Origin: Cyanoderma ruficeps
Taxonomy: Eukaryota > Chordata > Aves > Passeriformes > Timaliidae
Reading direction: 5' to 3'
Length of the DNA: 64,000 nucleotides
Assembly (NCBI GenBank): GCA_008694505.1
Contig: VZDJ01007747.1
Span: 3,127,390 to 3,191,389 of the forward strand
The notes below the pieces were generated by a model, which did no database searches, had not been told where the DNA came from, and saw only the letters and a list, made by a program, of their open reading frames with translations. The position numbers were made by a program, and so were the translations under genes. Below, in pieces: positions 36,376 through 48,830 of the stretch. The stretch's first letter is position 1. The number at the start of each line of letters is the position of its first letter.

Positions 36376-36967
36376 TGTGATGGTTTAACCCTAGCTGGCA
36401 GCTAAGCACCACACAGCCACTCGTTCACTTCCCCTGCAATGAATGAGTGAGAAATCAGAAGGGTAAAAGTGAGGAAACTCGGGAGTTGAGATAAAGACAC
36501 TAAAATAGGTAAAGCAAAAGCCATGCACACAAGCAAAGTAATCCAAGAAATTCCTTGGAAACACCACTTCCCATGGGCAGGCAGGTGTTCAGCTATCCCC
36601 GTGAAAGTAGAGCTTCCTCACATATAATGGTGACTTGTGAAAGCAAATGCCATGATTCTTCCTGTCCCCAGTTCTTTCTTTTTGCCCCAGTTTAATGTGC
36701 TGAGCATGACACCTTATGGTCTGGAATATCCCTTGGGCCAGGTGGGCTCAGGTGTCCCAGCTATGGCCTCTCCCAACTTCTTGTGCACCCCCAGCCTCCT
36801 GGCTGGTGGGATGGGCAGAGAGGCAGAAAAGGCCTTGACTCCTGGAAGTGCTGCTTAGGAATCACTGAAACATCTCTGTTTTCTAGTATTTCTAGCACAA
36901 TCCTACAGGTAGCCCCATACGAACTACTATGAAGAGAGTTAACTCTATCCTACCTGACACTAGCGCT
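36376..36967 (-). repeat. 5' LTR of the decayed ERVK-type element (near full length)
   Basis: On the + strand it reads TGTGATGGTTTAACCCTAGC at the left and GTTAACTCTATCCTACCTGA near the right end, which is the family's start in reverse. Shared blocks with the solo LTR near 16 kb include AAAAGCCATGCACACAAGCA, GGCAGGTGTTCAGC, CTTCTTGTGCACCCCCAGCC and AAAAGGCCTTGACTC. The region around 36690, where the family has its TATA box on the minus strand, reads CAGTTTAATGTGCTGAGCAT and is mutated. The last bases (about 36955-36967) align only loosely with the expected end, so the right border is uncertain by roughly 10 bp. Confidence 0.85.
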
Positions 36968-38789
36968 ATGTTAGACAAATTCACTTGAAAGTATATATGT
37001 ACAGTATATTTATCACTTAAATTAACCACCCTAGTTGAAGAATAGTGGTTTTCTGTGTTTAATTTAATATATCAAAACCTCCCTATTTACTGGAACATAG
37101 AAAATCTAGCTGCTGAATTATGCTGTGTTGCATACTCTTCTTGTGTCTTTTCTCAGTAACTCTCCTGGTAATTGTAAATTGCCTCTCCGAAAGTTAGGCA
37201 TGAATCCTGCACAGATCTGCCTGGCTTTCACTGCAGACATATCTTTATCCAATTCTGTGGTCCAATTCTACTGCAACAGTAGAGTTGTAGCCTATTTAAG
37301 CTGAGAGACACAAAAAAGAGTTAGAAATGAAAGTACTGCTTGCCATGGCAAAAATGTCTGGGTTAGGTTTGTTACTTGGAAGACTGGTGGTAGATATGAG
37401 CTCTGCACATCACAGTGGGCATGTCTTCATGCACAAGTCCCAGCTTTCACATCTCAGGTGAGGGAGGAGAAGAAATGTTTTTCTGATGGTGGTATTCATA
37501 ATTAATTTTGGACTGTACCATTGGGTTATGTTCTCATGTCATTTCTTGCTGCTGTTTTAATTTAAAATGTAAGAACAACATTTCGTTTCAAAAAATCTTC
37601 ATTGTTAGGTTGGCTGTGAGGGTGTTCTGTCTCAGCTCTGCAGTAATGACATCTGGGCTGAGAATACTCTCAACTTTATCTCAGGCTGTATTTCCAAGGA
37701 AAAAATTTGGCCTTTGGCCCTTGGAAGATACGCAGCTTGAAATGAGAGTACCTTTGAATTATGCTCTGTGCATTTCCTTTGTGCTGCATCCGCAGCTGTG
37801 ACCAGGTGTGTGCAGCAATGCTGAGCAGAGGATGGAGAAAGCATTGGGAATTAAGCCCTTGCAGAAGAGTGGGTCAAAAGTAGAAGGGAACAAAACTGAA
37901 ACCAACACTGGCTCTCCTGGGTTCTTTGCTGCAATTAGATGGTTAACCTAATCTCTTAATGCAACATTGTGCTTATCAAAAGTAGAGAGGAAACGCTAAT
38001 GTGTATCTATTGTAGGCACAGTTGTGGTGCTACTGATTCTGTGCTGCATCAGGAAAAAGCATTTCTTCCAAGTGATGCCTTTCGGAGCGTGGCTAAAATA
38101 AAATGAACAAACTGTTGTTACAATTCCCACAAAGAGCTGGAAAAAGTTGCCTGGAGCTCTACTTAAAAACCTGTATAGCACATAAACAGCTCAAGATTTG
38201 CAGATCCCTGTAACCTGTATTGAAAATAATCTTCTCTTTGCATGAGCAAGAACTACTCTGACTAGCACACTTAGGGAGAGCAAAGCCTCGTTTGTTTCAT
38301 GTATTACTCCCCTGATTTTCTGGCATGCTATTTGGTGGGAGAGAATAGCTTGTAGAAGTGTGGTTTTCCTTATGTGGGGCACTGATTTGAGGATGTGGTA
38401 GAAAGGAGCCTGGGGGCATGGGGACAGACGAACTGTAAATAGCTATTTTTCCTCCTGTGTGGATGCATTGGAAAAGCCCAGAGAAACGGCCCCATCTGCT
38501 TTTGTTTTGTTTCCTGAGTGAATACTAGTGGACAAAGCCAGCAATATGTTTTCCCACTTTTGAACTGTCTAAAATAAAGGGTTTTAACTGGCATCCTTTT
38601 CCATTTATAAAGATCATTTATCTGACTTTATCAGAAGTGTATTGAACCTCTAGTACAAAAAACATGGCAATTAAAACATTTTTCTCCCGAAAGTCCTGAG
38701 TTCTGAAGCCCAAGATACTCTTAGATGGGAAAGCTAAGAGTTTATGTGAGTTATAACTGTTTTAAAAAATACTTTTTCTTTTCATACAG

Positions 38790-39453
38790 TGGGAAGAAAT
38801 TGGTGAGGTGGATGAAAACTATGCTCCGATACACACATACCAAGTATGCAAGGTAATGGAACAGAATCAGAACAACTGGCTTCTGACCAGCTGGATCTCT
38901 AATGAGGGGGCATCCCGCATCTTCATCGAGCTCAAATTCACCCTGAGGGACTGTAACAGCCTTCCAGGAGGACTTGGGACCTGCAAGGAGACTTTTAACA
39001 TGTATTACTTTGAATCAGATGATGAAGATGGGAGGAACATCAAAGAAAACCAGTACATCAAGATTGATACCATTGCTGCTGATGAGAGCTTCACGGAGTT
39101 AGACCTTGGTGACAGAGTAATGAAGCTCAACACGGAGGTGAGAGACGTTGGGCCCCTAACAAAAAAGGGATTTTACCTCGCTTTCCAGGACGTGGGTGCC
39201 TGCATCGCCCTGGTCTCTGTGCGCGTGTACTACAAGAAATGCCCGTCAGTAATCCGCAACCTGGCCCGCTTCCCTGACACCATCACGGGAGCGGACTCCT
39301 CGCAGCTCCTGGAGGTGTCTGGTGTCTGCATCAACCACTCCGTGACTGAGGAGGCACCGAAGATGCACTGCAGTGCAGAGGGGGAGTGGCTGGTGCCCAT
39401 CGGGAAGTGCTTGTGCAAGGCAGGGTATGAGGAGAAGAACAACACCTGCCAAG
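38790..39453 (+). CDS. EPHA5: EPHA5 exon 3 (rest of the ligand-binding domain and start of the cysteine-rich region)
   Basis: This 664-bp exon encodes 221 residues plus one base, the usual size of Eph exon 3. It opens [11 protein letters not shown] and ends KNNTCQ. The acceptor is TTTTCATACAG and the donor GTAAGG. Exon residues 1 to about 150 complete the ephrin-binding domain. Cys20/Cys138 and Cys55/Cys65 have the spacing of its two conserved disulfides. Family signatures include [10 protein letters not shown] (48-57), [10 protein letters not shown] (64-73), TIAADESFT (94-102) and [17 protein letters not shown] (125-141). From about residue 151, further cysteines (151, 180, 194, 207, 209, 220) begin the Sushi/EGF-like cysteine-rich region, with [10 protein letters not shown] at 198-207. 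N-glycosylation sequons occur at Asn182 (NHS) and Asn217 (NNT). There are no stops or frameshifts. Segments such as [17 protein letters not shown] and [18 protein letters not shown] match my memory of EPHA5 (chicken Cek7) better than EPHA3, EPHA4 or EPHA7. An in-frame Met at 38808 is only an internal codon, not a start. Confidence 0.97.
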
Positions 39454-41145
39454 GTAAGGGTTTGCAGTGAGGGTGCTGTGCTGAGCTTCCAAGGTGATGT
39501 GCACTGGGGCTTTCTTCTCTTCCATGTTTTTTGTGCCTGGTTGAGTTGACAGCGGTGGCTCAGGTTCTCACTTCCACTGAGGTCCTTTGAGTAAGCATTA
39601 CAGCAGGAAGACGGAGGCCTAGGCTGGATGTTGTGGCACTCAACACCTATATGCAGGTGCTTACAGAGCTGCCAACAAGGGCAATCTGGCACTCTGCTAT
39701 TACCTTTGGAGCACTGTACTATTGGGTCCATGAGACAATTGTAGTTTTATCTGTTATTTAGAGATTTATGTTATTTTTCCTCAGTATCAGGGTTTCCTTA
39801 TGAGTCTTGGAAACCTGGTTTCTTTTTTTCTGGACTGTACCAGGGAATGTTTGAAGTTAATCTCTCTATAGAAGATGCATTTTGTTTTTGTATTTGAAGG
39901 AGCGTGTTTTTCTGTCTTTATCACTTTATGGGGGGCTGGGTATTTGATGTGGTGTGAGTTGATTGATTTTCCTCTCTGGTAAATAATTTAATACAAAACT
40001 GCTCAGCTGCTCAGAGTTAAACTTAAATCCACACTGACAAAAATGCTTCCATATGTGCTGAAGTTTTCCCACAAGTAGCTGGCTGAGGTTCCCAAGTTGC
40101 TGGTCAGCATAGGTCCCCTGAATCATCAGAGACCTGGTGCAAGAGATCTAGGGTGTATAAAGCTCAAGGCCTTAAAAAGAATACTTGCAAAGAACAACAG
40201 TTTACTCTGAGCGTAAAGTCTCCTTTTATGATTTGCTGTATTACATGCTCATTTATAAAAGCTGCCATTCTGTTGCAAATACATAAGAGGTAGCCTAAAA
40301 CTAATTTGCTTGTAAAAGGGAATGGTAAGCAAATAAAGATTTCAATACAGTTTGCTTTTGGCAAAGTTAATATATATTGGTTATCAGTCCCATCTTAATT
40401 GGCTTTTCTTTGCAGCCGCCTAATAACAGATAGTAATAGATACTGTGGGGAAGGCAGAGGAATTCCACTTCAGCTGAAGTCTGTGTTGCATTTTCTCTTC
40501 ACCTCACTCCAGACACTCATTATTGGTGTTTGTAGTGTGGCACAAAGAATAGATCAGTGCATATCCATAGCAAACTGTGGCCTTGATCCATTAGTCCTCG
40601 GTCACATGCTTGTGACCCTGAAGGTAGTTCAAATCTCTTCAAAGGTTGACATGGAGAGAAAATGCAATGTTTGAGAGAAATGTTTGTATTGGAGAAACCT
40701 CTATCTACTAAACAGCATGTGGAGTGGGGTTCTTGACCAGAATAGTCTCCTTTTTCTACAGATGTAGTTAATACAGCAAAATCTGTCTTGGTTTTGGTTT
40801 TCCTGTGCTAATAAAGATATTTTCCCTTTTAAGGGGGGAGAAGAGATTGACTCAATGTTTAACACTGTGCAGGGGGGGAGCTAAGATCAACATTATCCCC
40901 AGCTGAGGAAATACAGACCGCCACAGAGGGATGTGGGTCAATAGATCAGCAAGGTTTGGCTTACTTATGGCAGAAAATACTGTGTCACGAAGTGACAGTA
41001 CACTGGTTTGGTGCTAGGTCAGCCCATCTATAAGAATTTTTGGAGGAAAGGAGTCCTCTATTATATATATTATACTTTCAAGTCCTGTCCTCTGGTGCTG
41101 CATTTCTTGCATTTCTCAAAGCACTCTTGGAGGTCTCACCAAATA

Positions 41146-41245
41146 AAACCAAAAACACACACACAAAACAAACAAACAAAAAACTACAATAAACACACAC
41201 ACACACAAAAAAACCACTACTAAAAAAACCCACAAAAACCCAGAA
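41146..41245. repeat. CA / CAAA simple repeat region
   Basis: The tract is made of CA and CAAA units and A-runs with scattered C bases, including two CACACACACA stretches. It is low-complexity sequence without coding content. Confidence 0.9.
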
Positions 41246-44200
41246 CTATGAACCAAACCACCAAACCCAAAGAATTACAGATTTAAACCAGAAACCTGAG
41301 ACTATCATTGAAGAAGCTGCTCTGCCTGTAGAGGGGTTACATCTCTGGCAGTGTTGAGATAGGAATCTGGGACGTGCATTCAGAAGACCTTAGTGATTAA
41401 AGGTTGTGCTTTCCGTTTTTGTGTCTAGGTTGGGGTTTTTTAAATTTGTTTTTCTTAATCAAGATGACAGTATGTGGCCTCTCAATTTGTGACTGTGTTG
41501 GGTAGGCCTGTGATCATAATTAGGAAGGGTGAAGATGCTTTGGGGTGGTGTATCCCTGTCCTGTTCCTAAGATATATCCACATAAACTGCTCTTTACCTC
41601 ACCTACAGTCTCCACCCTCAACAGGATTTTTATCACTCTCTTGCTCTAGAGGTGTTAAAACCAGTAATTCCTTTTTGTGGGATAGCCCTAAATTCCATCA
41701 CCAAATCAATGGGACTTGCATGCCTATGGCAAATTCCATTCGAGGGCCCCATTTGGATGTCCTATGTTTAACCCAGATCATTGTGCCAAGCATTCCCTGC
41801 TGACTGGCTCCAAGATGCTCTGTTGGTAGGAGGCATTCAGCCTTAGGCAGTTCAGGAGGTCTGTATTCAGCATGTACTGAGGAGTTCATGTCAATAACCA
41901 GTGTGGCTAAAATGCTTTCTGGTTTGGTTATTGTTACGTTCACAAAGAGGAGATTGTCTTCTAGAACAGTGAAGTTAAACTTTGCATCCCTAAGCAGAGT
42001 AAGTAACATCAAGAAAGGTCATATGTATTTGTAAATGTTGAACTTTTTTTCAGTCTGATTGATGCTAAGGAAATGCACTCCATGATGACATAATGATGGT
42101 CTTGGCACTCTGCTGTGTAGCTTTCACAAACACCTAAATGACTTCTGACCTTTGGTTTGTAAATCACTTGGGTGCATCTTGCAAATGGTCTCCCAGCTTG
42201 CTTTCACTTAGTAAGCAGGTTTTTCGTGACCATGCTTTGGGAAACATTTTCAACCCAGAAGAGCCTGGCTTTGTTTATTAAAATTTCTACTGCAAAGATG
42301 ACATTTTCCCATCTCTAGTGTCACATCTGGACAGAGCAGACTACACTCTTTTATTAGTGGTGATGTAAATCCCAGTCATCCTCACAAACATATGGGAGCT
42401 ATTGGAATCCCTTCTGCCTACAAATCATTAATTGGCAACGATGTTCTGAATTCATCATCTTGTCAGCAGGGTTCCTGTTTGAAGAAGGCACTGACAGTAA
42501 CAGCTGAGCAATTTCTCTCACTGGGGATTCTGAGGTTGTAAATATGACATGGTCTAATCTCCTTATATAATGTGCTTATTCTTTCAATTAATATAGACAG
42601 GTAGTAGTTACTGTAAAAAACCCAAACTACTTGGATTTTTATACTTCTTTGGGCAACATGGCACATTTATCAGCAACTGCTAAGAACAGCTAGAGGTAAA
42701 TTGTGACTGTTAGGACACGGTTGTAAAAGACCAGTGTTAAGGTTCATTATTCACAAGAATATATTACTGTACTAGTTAATAAGAGAAATGAAAGCAGTTG
42801 TCCTGTGAATCTCCATGCTGATTTGGTACCACTGGACTGATGGTTATGGGCGTTGCCTCAGTTCAGCTGGTGCTTTCTGAATGGAACCTTGAGAAAAATG
42901 CCCACTTTTAAGTCTGCTTGGCCTGTTTCAAGTCTCCTAATAGTGGTCTCTGCTGTAGCAGGCAGTACTCAACCAAAGCTGAGGGATAGATCCTAAAATG
43001 CTGTAAAAATTGGTGTAGTGCCGCTGTCATTTCTGCCTTTACCCATTTCTGGGTTTGACCAAAAAAATTACCTGCTCTGATTTCCTTTTTCCTGCACTGG
43101 CATAGGTGAGTTTTATTGTAACTTCAGTTTTAGTTGCTTACTGTAAATAGCAGCACTCAGCATTGGGGTTTGTGTAGGAAATCAGTGCCTTGACAAGGGC
43201 ACCTTCTGGCACTTCTCTTTGTATCCATCCTCACCTTCAGCCCAATATGTTTTAAGTAAGCAGCAAGAAGTACTTATTTTTATGCTTTTAGAGACAGTTG
43301 AGCCCGCACAACTGGAAGAGAGGGGATGTTGACATGTTAAGCTAATGAGAGCCAAACATATTTCCAGTGGTGAGGTCCTGCTAGTGGGCTGCAGGCTAGT
43401 AACTGCAGATGTAATTGATTTTGCAGAGCCTGATCTTTTTTCAGATTACTTTGGAGCTGAAGCAAAAATTAATTAAATATTTGAGTAAAGAAAAAATGGA
43501 AGAAAAACTGCAGAGAAGGAGAGCCAAGGTGAAAAGGTGAGTAATGAGTTCAGGAGGTCATGACACTCTCCTTTCCGAGAGCCAGTACATGCTGCCACTT
43601 GAAGAGATATCAAAAGCAGTACAGCTGATTTTAGCTAGCTAGAATGTATAGACAAGGTTACAGATGTTAGAGGTGGACAAAATAATGGAGGAAAACTCAG
43701 TGCTACCTTTCTTCATCCTTGCTATCTTCTGAGGAAGAACATTGAATCTGGGGGCTGGAGGAAAGATGGCTTGGGGTACAGTTTGTGCTTTTAGAAAGGA
43801 GCTGCTGCCAGAAAAAATACCTGGATTTTTTAAAATTTTTTTTTTGTATAACACCTCTAGAATGTTCAAGCCCTTCTGCTGTCTTAAATATTGATGTTTG
43901 TTTGATTATTTTTCCCTGAATCAACTTTGCTGAACATACCTCAGTGCATTTACAAAACCATATTTATTTTTGCTGATTGTTCATTACTTGTGTTGTGATT
44001 CAGCTGAGCTCTTGCCAAGAGAAACGAGTTTCTTACAGAAAACAAGGGCTGCAGAAAAACCTTGTGTTCACAGGTCTTTTATTTTTTATTTTGGACTTAA
44101 TTAAAACTAATTGACATTTAGCTTACATAGCTTAGAAGTTTACTTGCTGAATCAGTTCTTGGATGCTTTTGTTGCTGGCTGATTGGGGGTGAAGCAGAAC

Positions 44201-44775
44201 TACTCATCTTCCTCCAAAAGTGGAGCAATCAGTGCAGACTGTTTGAAGGCACTTTCCCAGAGCAGTGATTGACATCCCGTTGATCAGGCACTAGAAGGAT
44301 ATTCAGAGGCAATTGTTTATTTACAGCTGTGCAGGAGCGAGCAGGCAGAGGGAGTGACCCTTGGCTGGTGAGGAGCAGAAGGCACCATCTGTAGAGGGTT
44401 GGGACACAACTGAGGACCAAGAAATGTCGTGATGGCAGAGCCCTGCTTTATGAGTCTTGTGTTTCTGAGTCTGCACAGCAGCTATCCCAGAGGCCTGACT
44501 TGTGAATAAACCACAATAAAGAAAACCCTGTGTATTTGCATATTATGTGTGGTTTTCTCAGGTGACACAGTGCAGCACCCCAGCCATTGTCTTCCATATC
44601 CCCTTATTCCTAGAAATGGAAACATGCTGCTGCACAACCTTATTTTGAAATTTGGTCTTTTGCTCCAGAGCAGACAGTGTTTCTGTTTTTATACCTGCTA
44701 TAGATGCACTGTAGGGACAACTTTTCTTCAGTCCATTCCACAACTTGCCTGCCTCTCTGCCTCATGTTGGCTGAA

Positions 44776-44799
44776 TTCTCTTTCTCTCTCTCTCTCTCC
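44776..44799. repeat. CT dinucleotide microsatellite
   Basis: A CT run of about ten units, with one TTT interruption, sits between GAA and TTGTTACC. Confidence 0.88.
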
Positions 44800-46994
44800 T
44801 TGTTACCTATGCTAGAAAGGCAGCATGCTGATAAATCCTGCCTGTCTTGTGGGAGACTTCCCAGCTGGGACTCGGGTGGATAAGGCAAGTGTGCTTTTAC
44901 CTTCATTGTGGAGTGGAAAGCAAGTAAAGTCCAGGGATAAAAAAAGCCAAACTTCTTTTTAATTGTTCTACTGGGAGGTGATTACATGGCAAGAAAAACA
45001 TTGATGGAAATATTTGGTATATGGAGAATACTGAATTTGGAAATACAGTTGCCTCTCCAGGGAGTTCTTTGCCCATCATTCATACTTCTTGTGCATTTTT
45101 CTGATTAAAACCAAATTGGCTGGGAGCATAGCATGCTAGGTGTTTATATAATTATGAGCTGAAGTACCTAGTTAATTTTAATTAGTCACAAACCCAGCCA
45201 GTGTCAGAATAGCTGAATTTTTGGCTACACAGTGTGTGTTCTCTTTTCAAATGTAAAGAAAGTCACCTGAATGCAAAATGCAGTTGTCACTGGAAAGAGA
45301 ATGGGTTTTATTCTGTAGAGAGGTGTGTGCATGTGTATGTTGAGGTGTTTTGTTCTGCAGCTGAAATAATTAGCAAGAGCAGGGAAACATTTTGCACAGA
45401 TCAAAATTGTATTGCAGCAGGACCGATTAAATATTACTCTCTTTGTTTTGTTTTGTGTGTGTATATTTGCCCTCCTTATTAAAGGAGGCATGGTGTCCAT
45501 CTATGTGCAACACTTTATGCTTTACTAATGAGCTGTAACTTTCTGCACTACCTTGTATACTCATAACCCCAGTGACTGAAGATCTTTTCTTTGTTCTGCA
45601 ACAATGCTTTTAGGCCGCTACTTTGACCAACATAACCTTCCTGTTCTTTGCAGTCTGGCTGCTGTGCAGTCACCTTTCAGAAGGACAGTTAAGAAGTACT
45701 TTATTCCCTTCACAAAGTATAGATTGAACAGTGCAAATAAAATAAGGTTTGGAAACGGCTTCAGAAGTGTAAACTGTGAAGGTCATGTTTGCTTCTTAGC
45801 CATAAGATATTTTGGGACAGATCATAGGGTATGCTTTTTTAGTCTGGTCCTAGATAACTAAAAGGTATTTATTTGAATGGTGCCATTGTTTGTTTTTATC
45901 AGTCTTGAAGATATTGTATCCATCAGTAGATTAGGGAGTTTGTTAAATTATGGGATGGCAGAGGTGTTGCAGGACAAAAGGAGTGTGGGCCATGGTGTGG
46001 TTAGATTCCTTTGATGGCCGCCTTCGACTTTGAATGGCTTGCAAACAGCTCACTTATTAATTGTGGTTTTTAGAAGCAATTAAGGGCTCTGGAGAAACAC
46101 TAAGGATAAAGTGCATGAATGCTTGTTGGCAATGTACTGAATTTAATTGCCTTGATTTAAGATATGGCTGTCCCCAGCTGCCCACTCTGCCTCAGTGCTG
46201 GAAGCTGCTGCTGGCTCTGTAAAACTGGATAGTTTGTCCATGACTGATGTGATCAATGGAGTATTTGTCTTGATGTCCTGGCCTTGTGACACTCTCCCTA
46301 AATGGTGATCTGTAGCAGAAGGGTGGCTGCAGCCACTTGAACTGCCAAGGGTCTGCTAGAGCTTGTTTGTCAGAACCCTCATTGTGTTCAGTGAGAATTC
46401 TCACTGTTTTGCTCATAATTTGGATTTTCAGTTTTGTATTTCTCATTTAGAAACACTTAGCAGTAGTTAATGATGTGTTGACATTTCAATAATAAGCTTT
46501 CCTCTCTGCATGCTTTACATCTTGGCCATTTTCACTTGCTCTGGGTTAAAATTGAGGTTGAAATCCAGGCTCCACAAAAGCAGGCTACAGTCGTGCCTTG
46601 TATGGACAGATTCACAGATGATATTTTATTTATTTCTTCAGTGGAATAAACTTGTATCCTTTACAAGGTAAGTTTTCAGTAGACTGAAGTAAGAGCAAAA
46701 AGACTGTGATACATATGTATGTAGAAAGAGTTGAATCTGCTGTTCATGATAAAAGAGGTACCCCTTTATTTTTCTCGAAGATTGCTCATTTTCTGTCACT
46801 GAAGAAGTTAATCTAGAATAGACAGAATTGTATGTATGAACAACACAGGGTTAAGATTGTATTGGACATGGTTCTGATAAGCTTCCATTTTTGATTTCCC
46901 TCAGGGTGGTTAAGAGGTTTTTAATACTGGAGCAAACTCAGAGGGGTAGGTGTTATATAAGCCCCAAAATGTATACACAAAACAGATTAGAGAC

Positions 46995-47015
46995 AAAAAA
47001 AAAAAAAAAACCCCC
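46995..47015. repeat. A-run followed by CCCCC
   Basis: Sixteen A bases are followed directly by five C bases. A poly-A tail of a retrocopy was considered, but the upstream sequence shows no recognisable gene. Confidence 0.85.
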
Positions 47016-48747
47016 AAGACAAAAGAGGGAATTACAAGCTTGTGGATGTCTCTTACTACTTTCATAAACCTGTCTTTATAAATTTATGTCCTTAAAAAAA
47101 AACCACCTGAACTTTGAAGAACTGGGATTTAGGATGACAACTTTCTTCTCACTGTAAATGACAGTCAATCAATTCAATGCCAAGAAAAATTCTACTCCCC
47201 TTCTCCTGAAAATTAAGGCTCTAAGAGCTGCAGATGAGTGGCAGTATCAGGACAAACCCCCTGGCTGGGAGAGTGAAACAAGACTATCCCTGCCTGCATG
47301 CCTTCTCATGCCACCCACAGTTATATTCCTAGAAGGAGGATGGGTGGGAGAGGATACATATCAGCAGACCATCTGCATTTTCATGGTCCTCATAGAGCCC
47401 ATGTGGTACTGATGGTGGAGCTTCCCTGACAAGTTTGCCTGACCAGTGTTGCCCTGGAGGTAGTGCTGACTTGAGATGTGACCTATTCTAGCTGTGACAC
47501 TTGGAGGGATATCCTGAGCCAAGTGCTCATGGTAGGCTTTGACTAGCTTATGAGTAGTTTTGCTGCCACTTGAGAAGTGAGTGTTTCAGTGTGAGGAAAG
47601 AAATAGTTAATGCAGACTATTAAAACTGCTTCCAGGCCATGTGAAGGGCTTTCCTCTGTTGGATCTTGAACTACCCACTTCATGAAGTAGGTCAGAGTCA
47701 CTATTCCCGGTTTTACAAACAGCCTTGGGCTGGAGACTGAGTTATTCAATGTCATTCGGAGATTAGAACATGAACCAGGAATTTGGGTATCAGTGCTGTA
47801 CTGGATCTCATGTGCTCTTTTTATGCTCTTAGACTAACCTAAAACCCTTTTAAGATCATTCATCATTCATCATGTCATTGTGAAATAACAATGAAATTAA
47901 CATTCCTCTAGAGATGGAATTTGAACAGAAATAGTAATTTCAAAAGGCTTGCTTTTGTACCTCAGTTAGCTGCTTTCTTTCAAAAAACTGCTTGGCCTGG
48001 AGTCACATTTTCTGAACAGGATAAAAGCATCCCCTGCTCCAGAAGACTGTCCAGTCCCCCTGCATGTGTGTGACTGGTATTACTTGAATAAAGTGAACCT
48101 GTCTGGGGAGCCAAGATGATCTTTGTTGAACTCCAAGTGATGGTTGCCACCCAAGTGAAATGACTGCCTCCTGCATGGGCTGAAGAGTTGCTCTGGTACA
48201 GTACTAATTACACAAATAATGCATTAGAGGGTTTACACCAAGCTGGACAGTCTGTCGTCCCATTGCAATGGTGACGGAGGTCACAGTGTTGCCTTTGAAA
48301 GCTGCCTGGAAAGGAAGCTTTTTAGTTACTGCAGAGCATGGGGAATATGCTAATTTGTAATTTGGCGGAAGCAACCTGCAGGCTGCAACTTCCCAGCTCC
48401 AAACTGCTTCTCAGATCGCTTGCAGTAATAGAGCTAGGACTGTGAACTTCATTACTGCTGGGGCTCTGAACAGGTTCAAGAAGCGACAGCAATGTTGGAA
48501 TCTTGGGACAGGAGCCAGTGTTTTATTAGTATAAATCCAAGGCAATTGTGCATGTTAATTACTGGAAGAAATTCACAGCGGGGAGGGAGAGGTCCAGGAT
48601 GATGGGGAGATGCCATGGATAATTGCCAAGGTCCACAGATGCCCTGTGACTCTGTGCTGCTGGGATTTCCTGCATTCCAATGGTTGACTTGCAGCAGAAC
48701 TGTTGTCATTGCAGGCTTCAATGTCTCAAGTGCCTGCAGAGGGACTC

Positions 48748-48830
48748 TGAGGCAAAAATAGCTGAAGGCTCACAGAGAACTGAGGCAAAAATAGCTTAAG
48801 ACTCACAGAGAACTGTGGCAAAAACAGTCA
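48748..48830. repeat. 33-bp tandem repeat, about 2.5 copies
   Basis: The unit begins TGAGGCAAAAATAGCT and ends CACAGAGAAC. Copies lie at 48748-48780 and 48781-48813 with two differences, and a partial third copy starts TGTGGCAAAAACAG at 48814. Similarity fades at about 48830. It is a small minisatellite that would vary in copy number. Confidence 0.92.

Larger units (their letters stand above)
35499..36967 (-). mobile_element. Decayed, internally deleted ERVK-type LTR element
   Basis: Two partial-to-full copies of the same LTR family bracket about 650 bp of non-LTR sequence, and both are antisense to EPHA5. Read on the minus strand, the order is 5' LTR (36967 to 36376), primer-binding region (about 36367 to 36351), internal remnant, and the end of a truncated 3' LTR (about 35728 to 35499). 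The internal part keeps no recognisable gag, pol or env frame. It contains a degenerate 43- to 57-bp repeat. The simplest reading is a provirus that lost most of its interior together with the first part of the 3' LTR. A non-autonomous family member inserted in this form is the alternative. No clear target-site duplication was seen. Confidence 0.8.
10338..38789 (+). other. EPHA5: EPHA5 intron 2, complete (28,452 bp)
   Basis: The intron runs from the GTAAGT donor after exon 2 to the CATACAG acceptor before exon 3. It is phase 0, as the uninterrupted join NG/WEE shows. It contains a CR1 fragment near its 5' end, a G/T-rich tract, a solo LTR, TA and TTTTG repeats, a 16-bp tandem duplication at 26503-26534 and a decayed two-LTR element in the last 3.3 kb. 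All three recognisable LTR segments lie on the strand opposite to the gene. The remaining sequence shows no gene or RNA that I recognise. One base (21257) is N. Confidence 0.93.

Noticed and set aside
38808..39470. Apparent 220-codon single-exon gene starting at Met 38808
   Set aside because: The start is an internal methionine/aspartate stretch of EPHA5 exon 3, and the last codons read into the intron past the GTAAGG donor.
39246..39731. 161-codon open frame on the minus strand across the end of exon 3
   Set aside because: It is antisense to clear coding sequence, has no family signature, and runs on into the intron. The sense frame explains the composition.
46995..47015. A-run as a possible poly-A tail of a processed pseudogene
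   Set aside because: The preceding sequence shows no exon-like reading frame or known gene, and the run is followed by CCCCC. A simple slippage tract is more likely.
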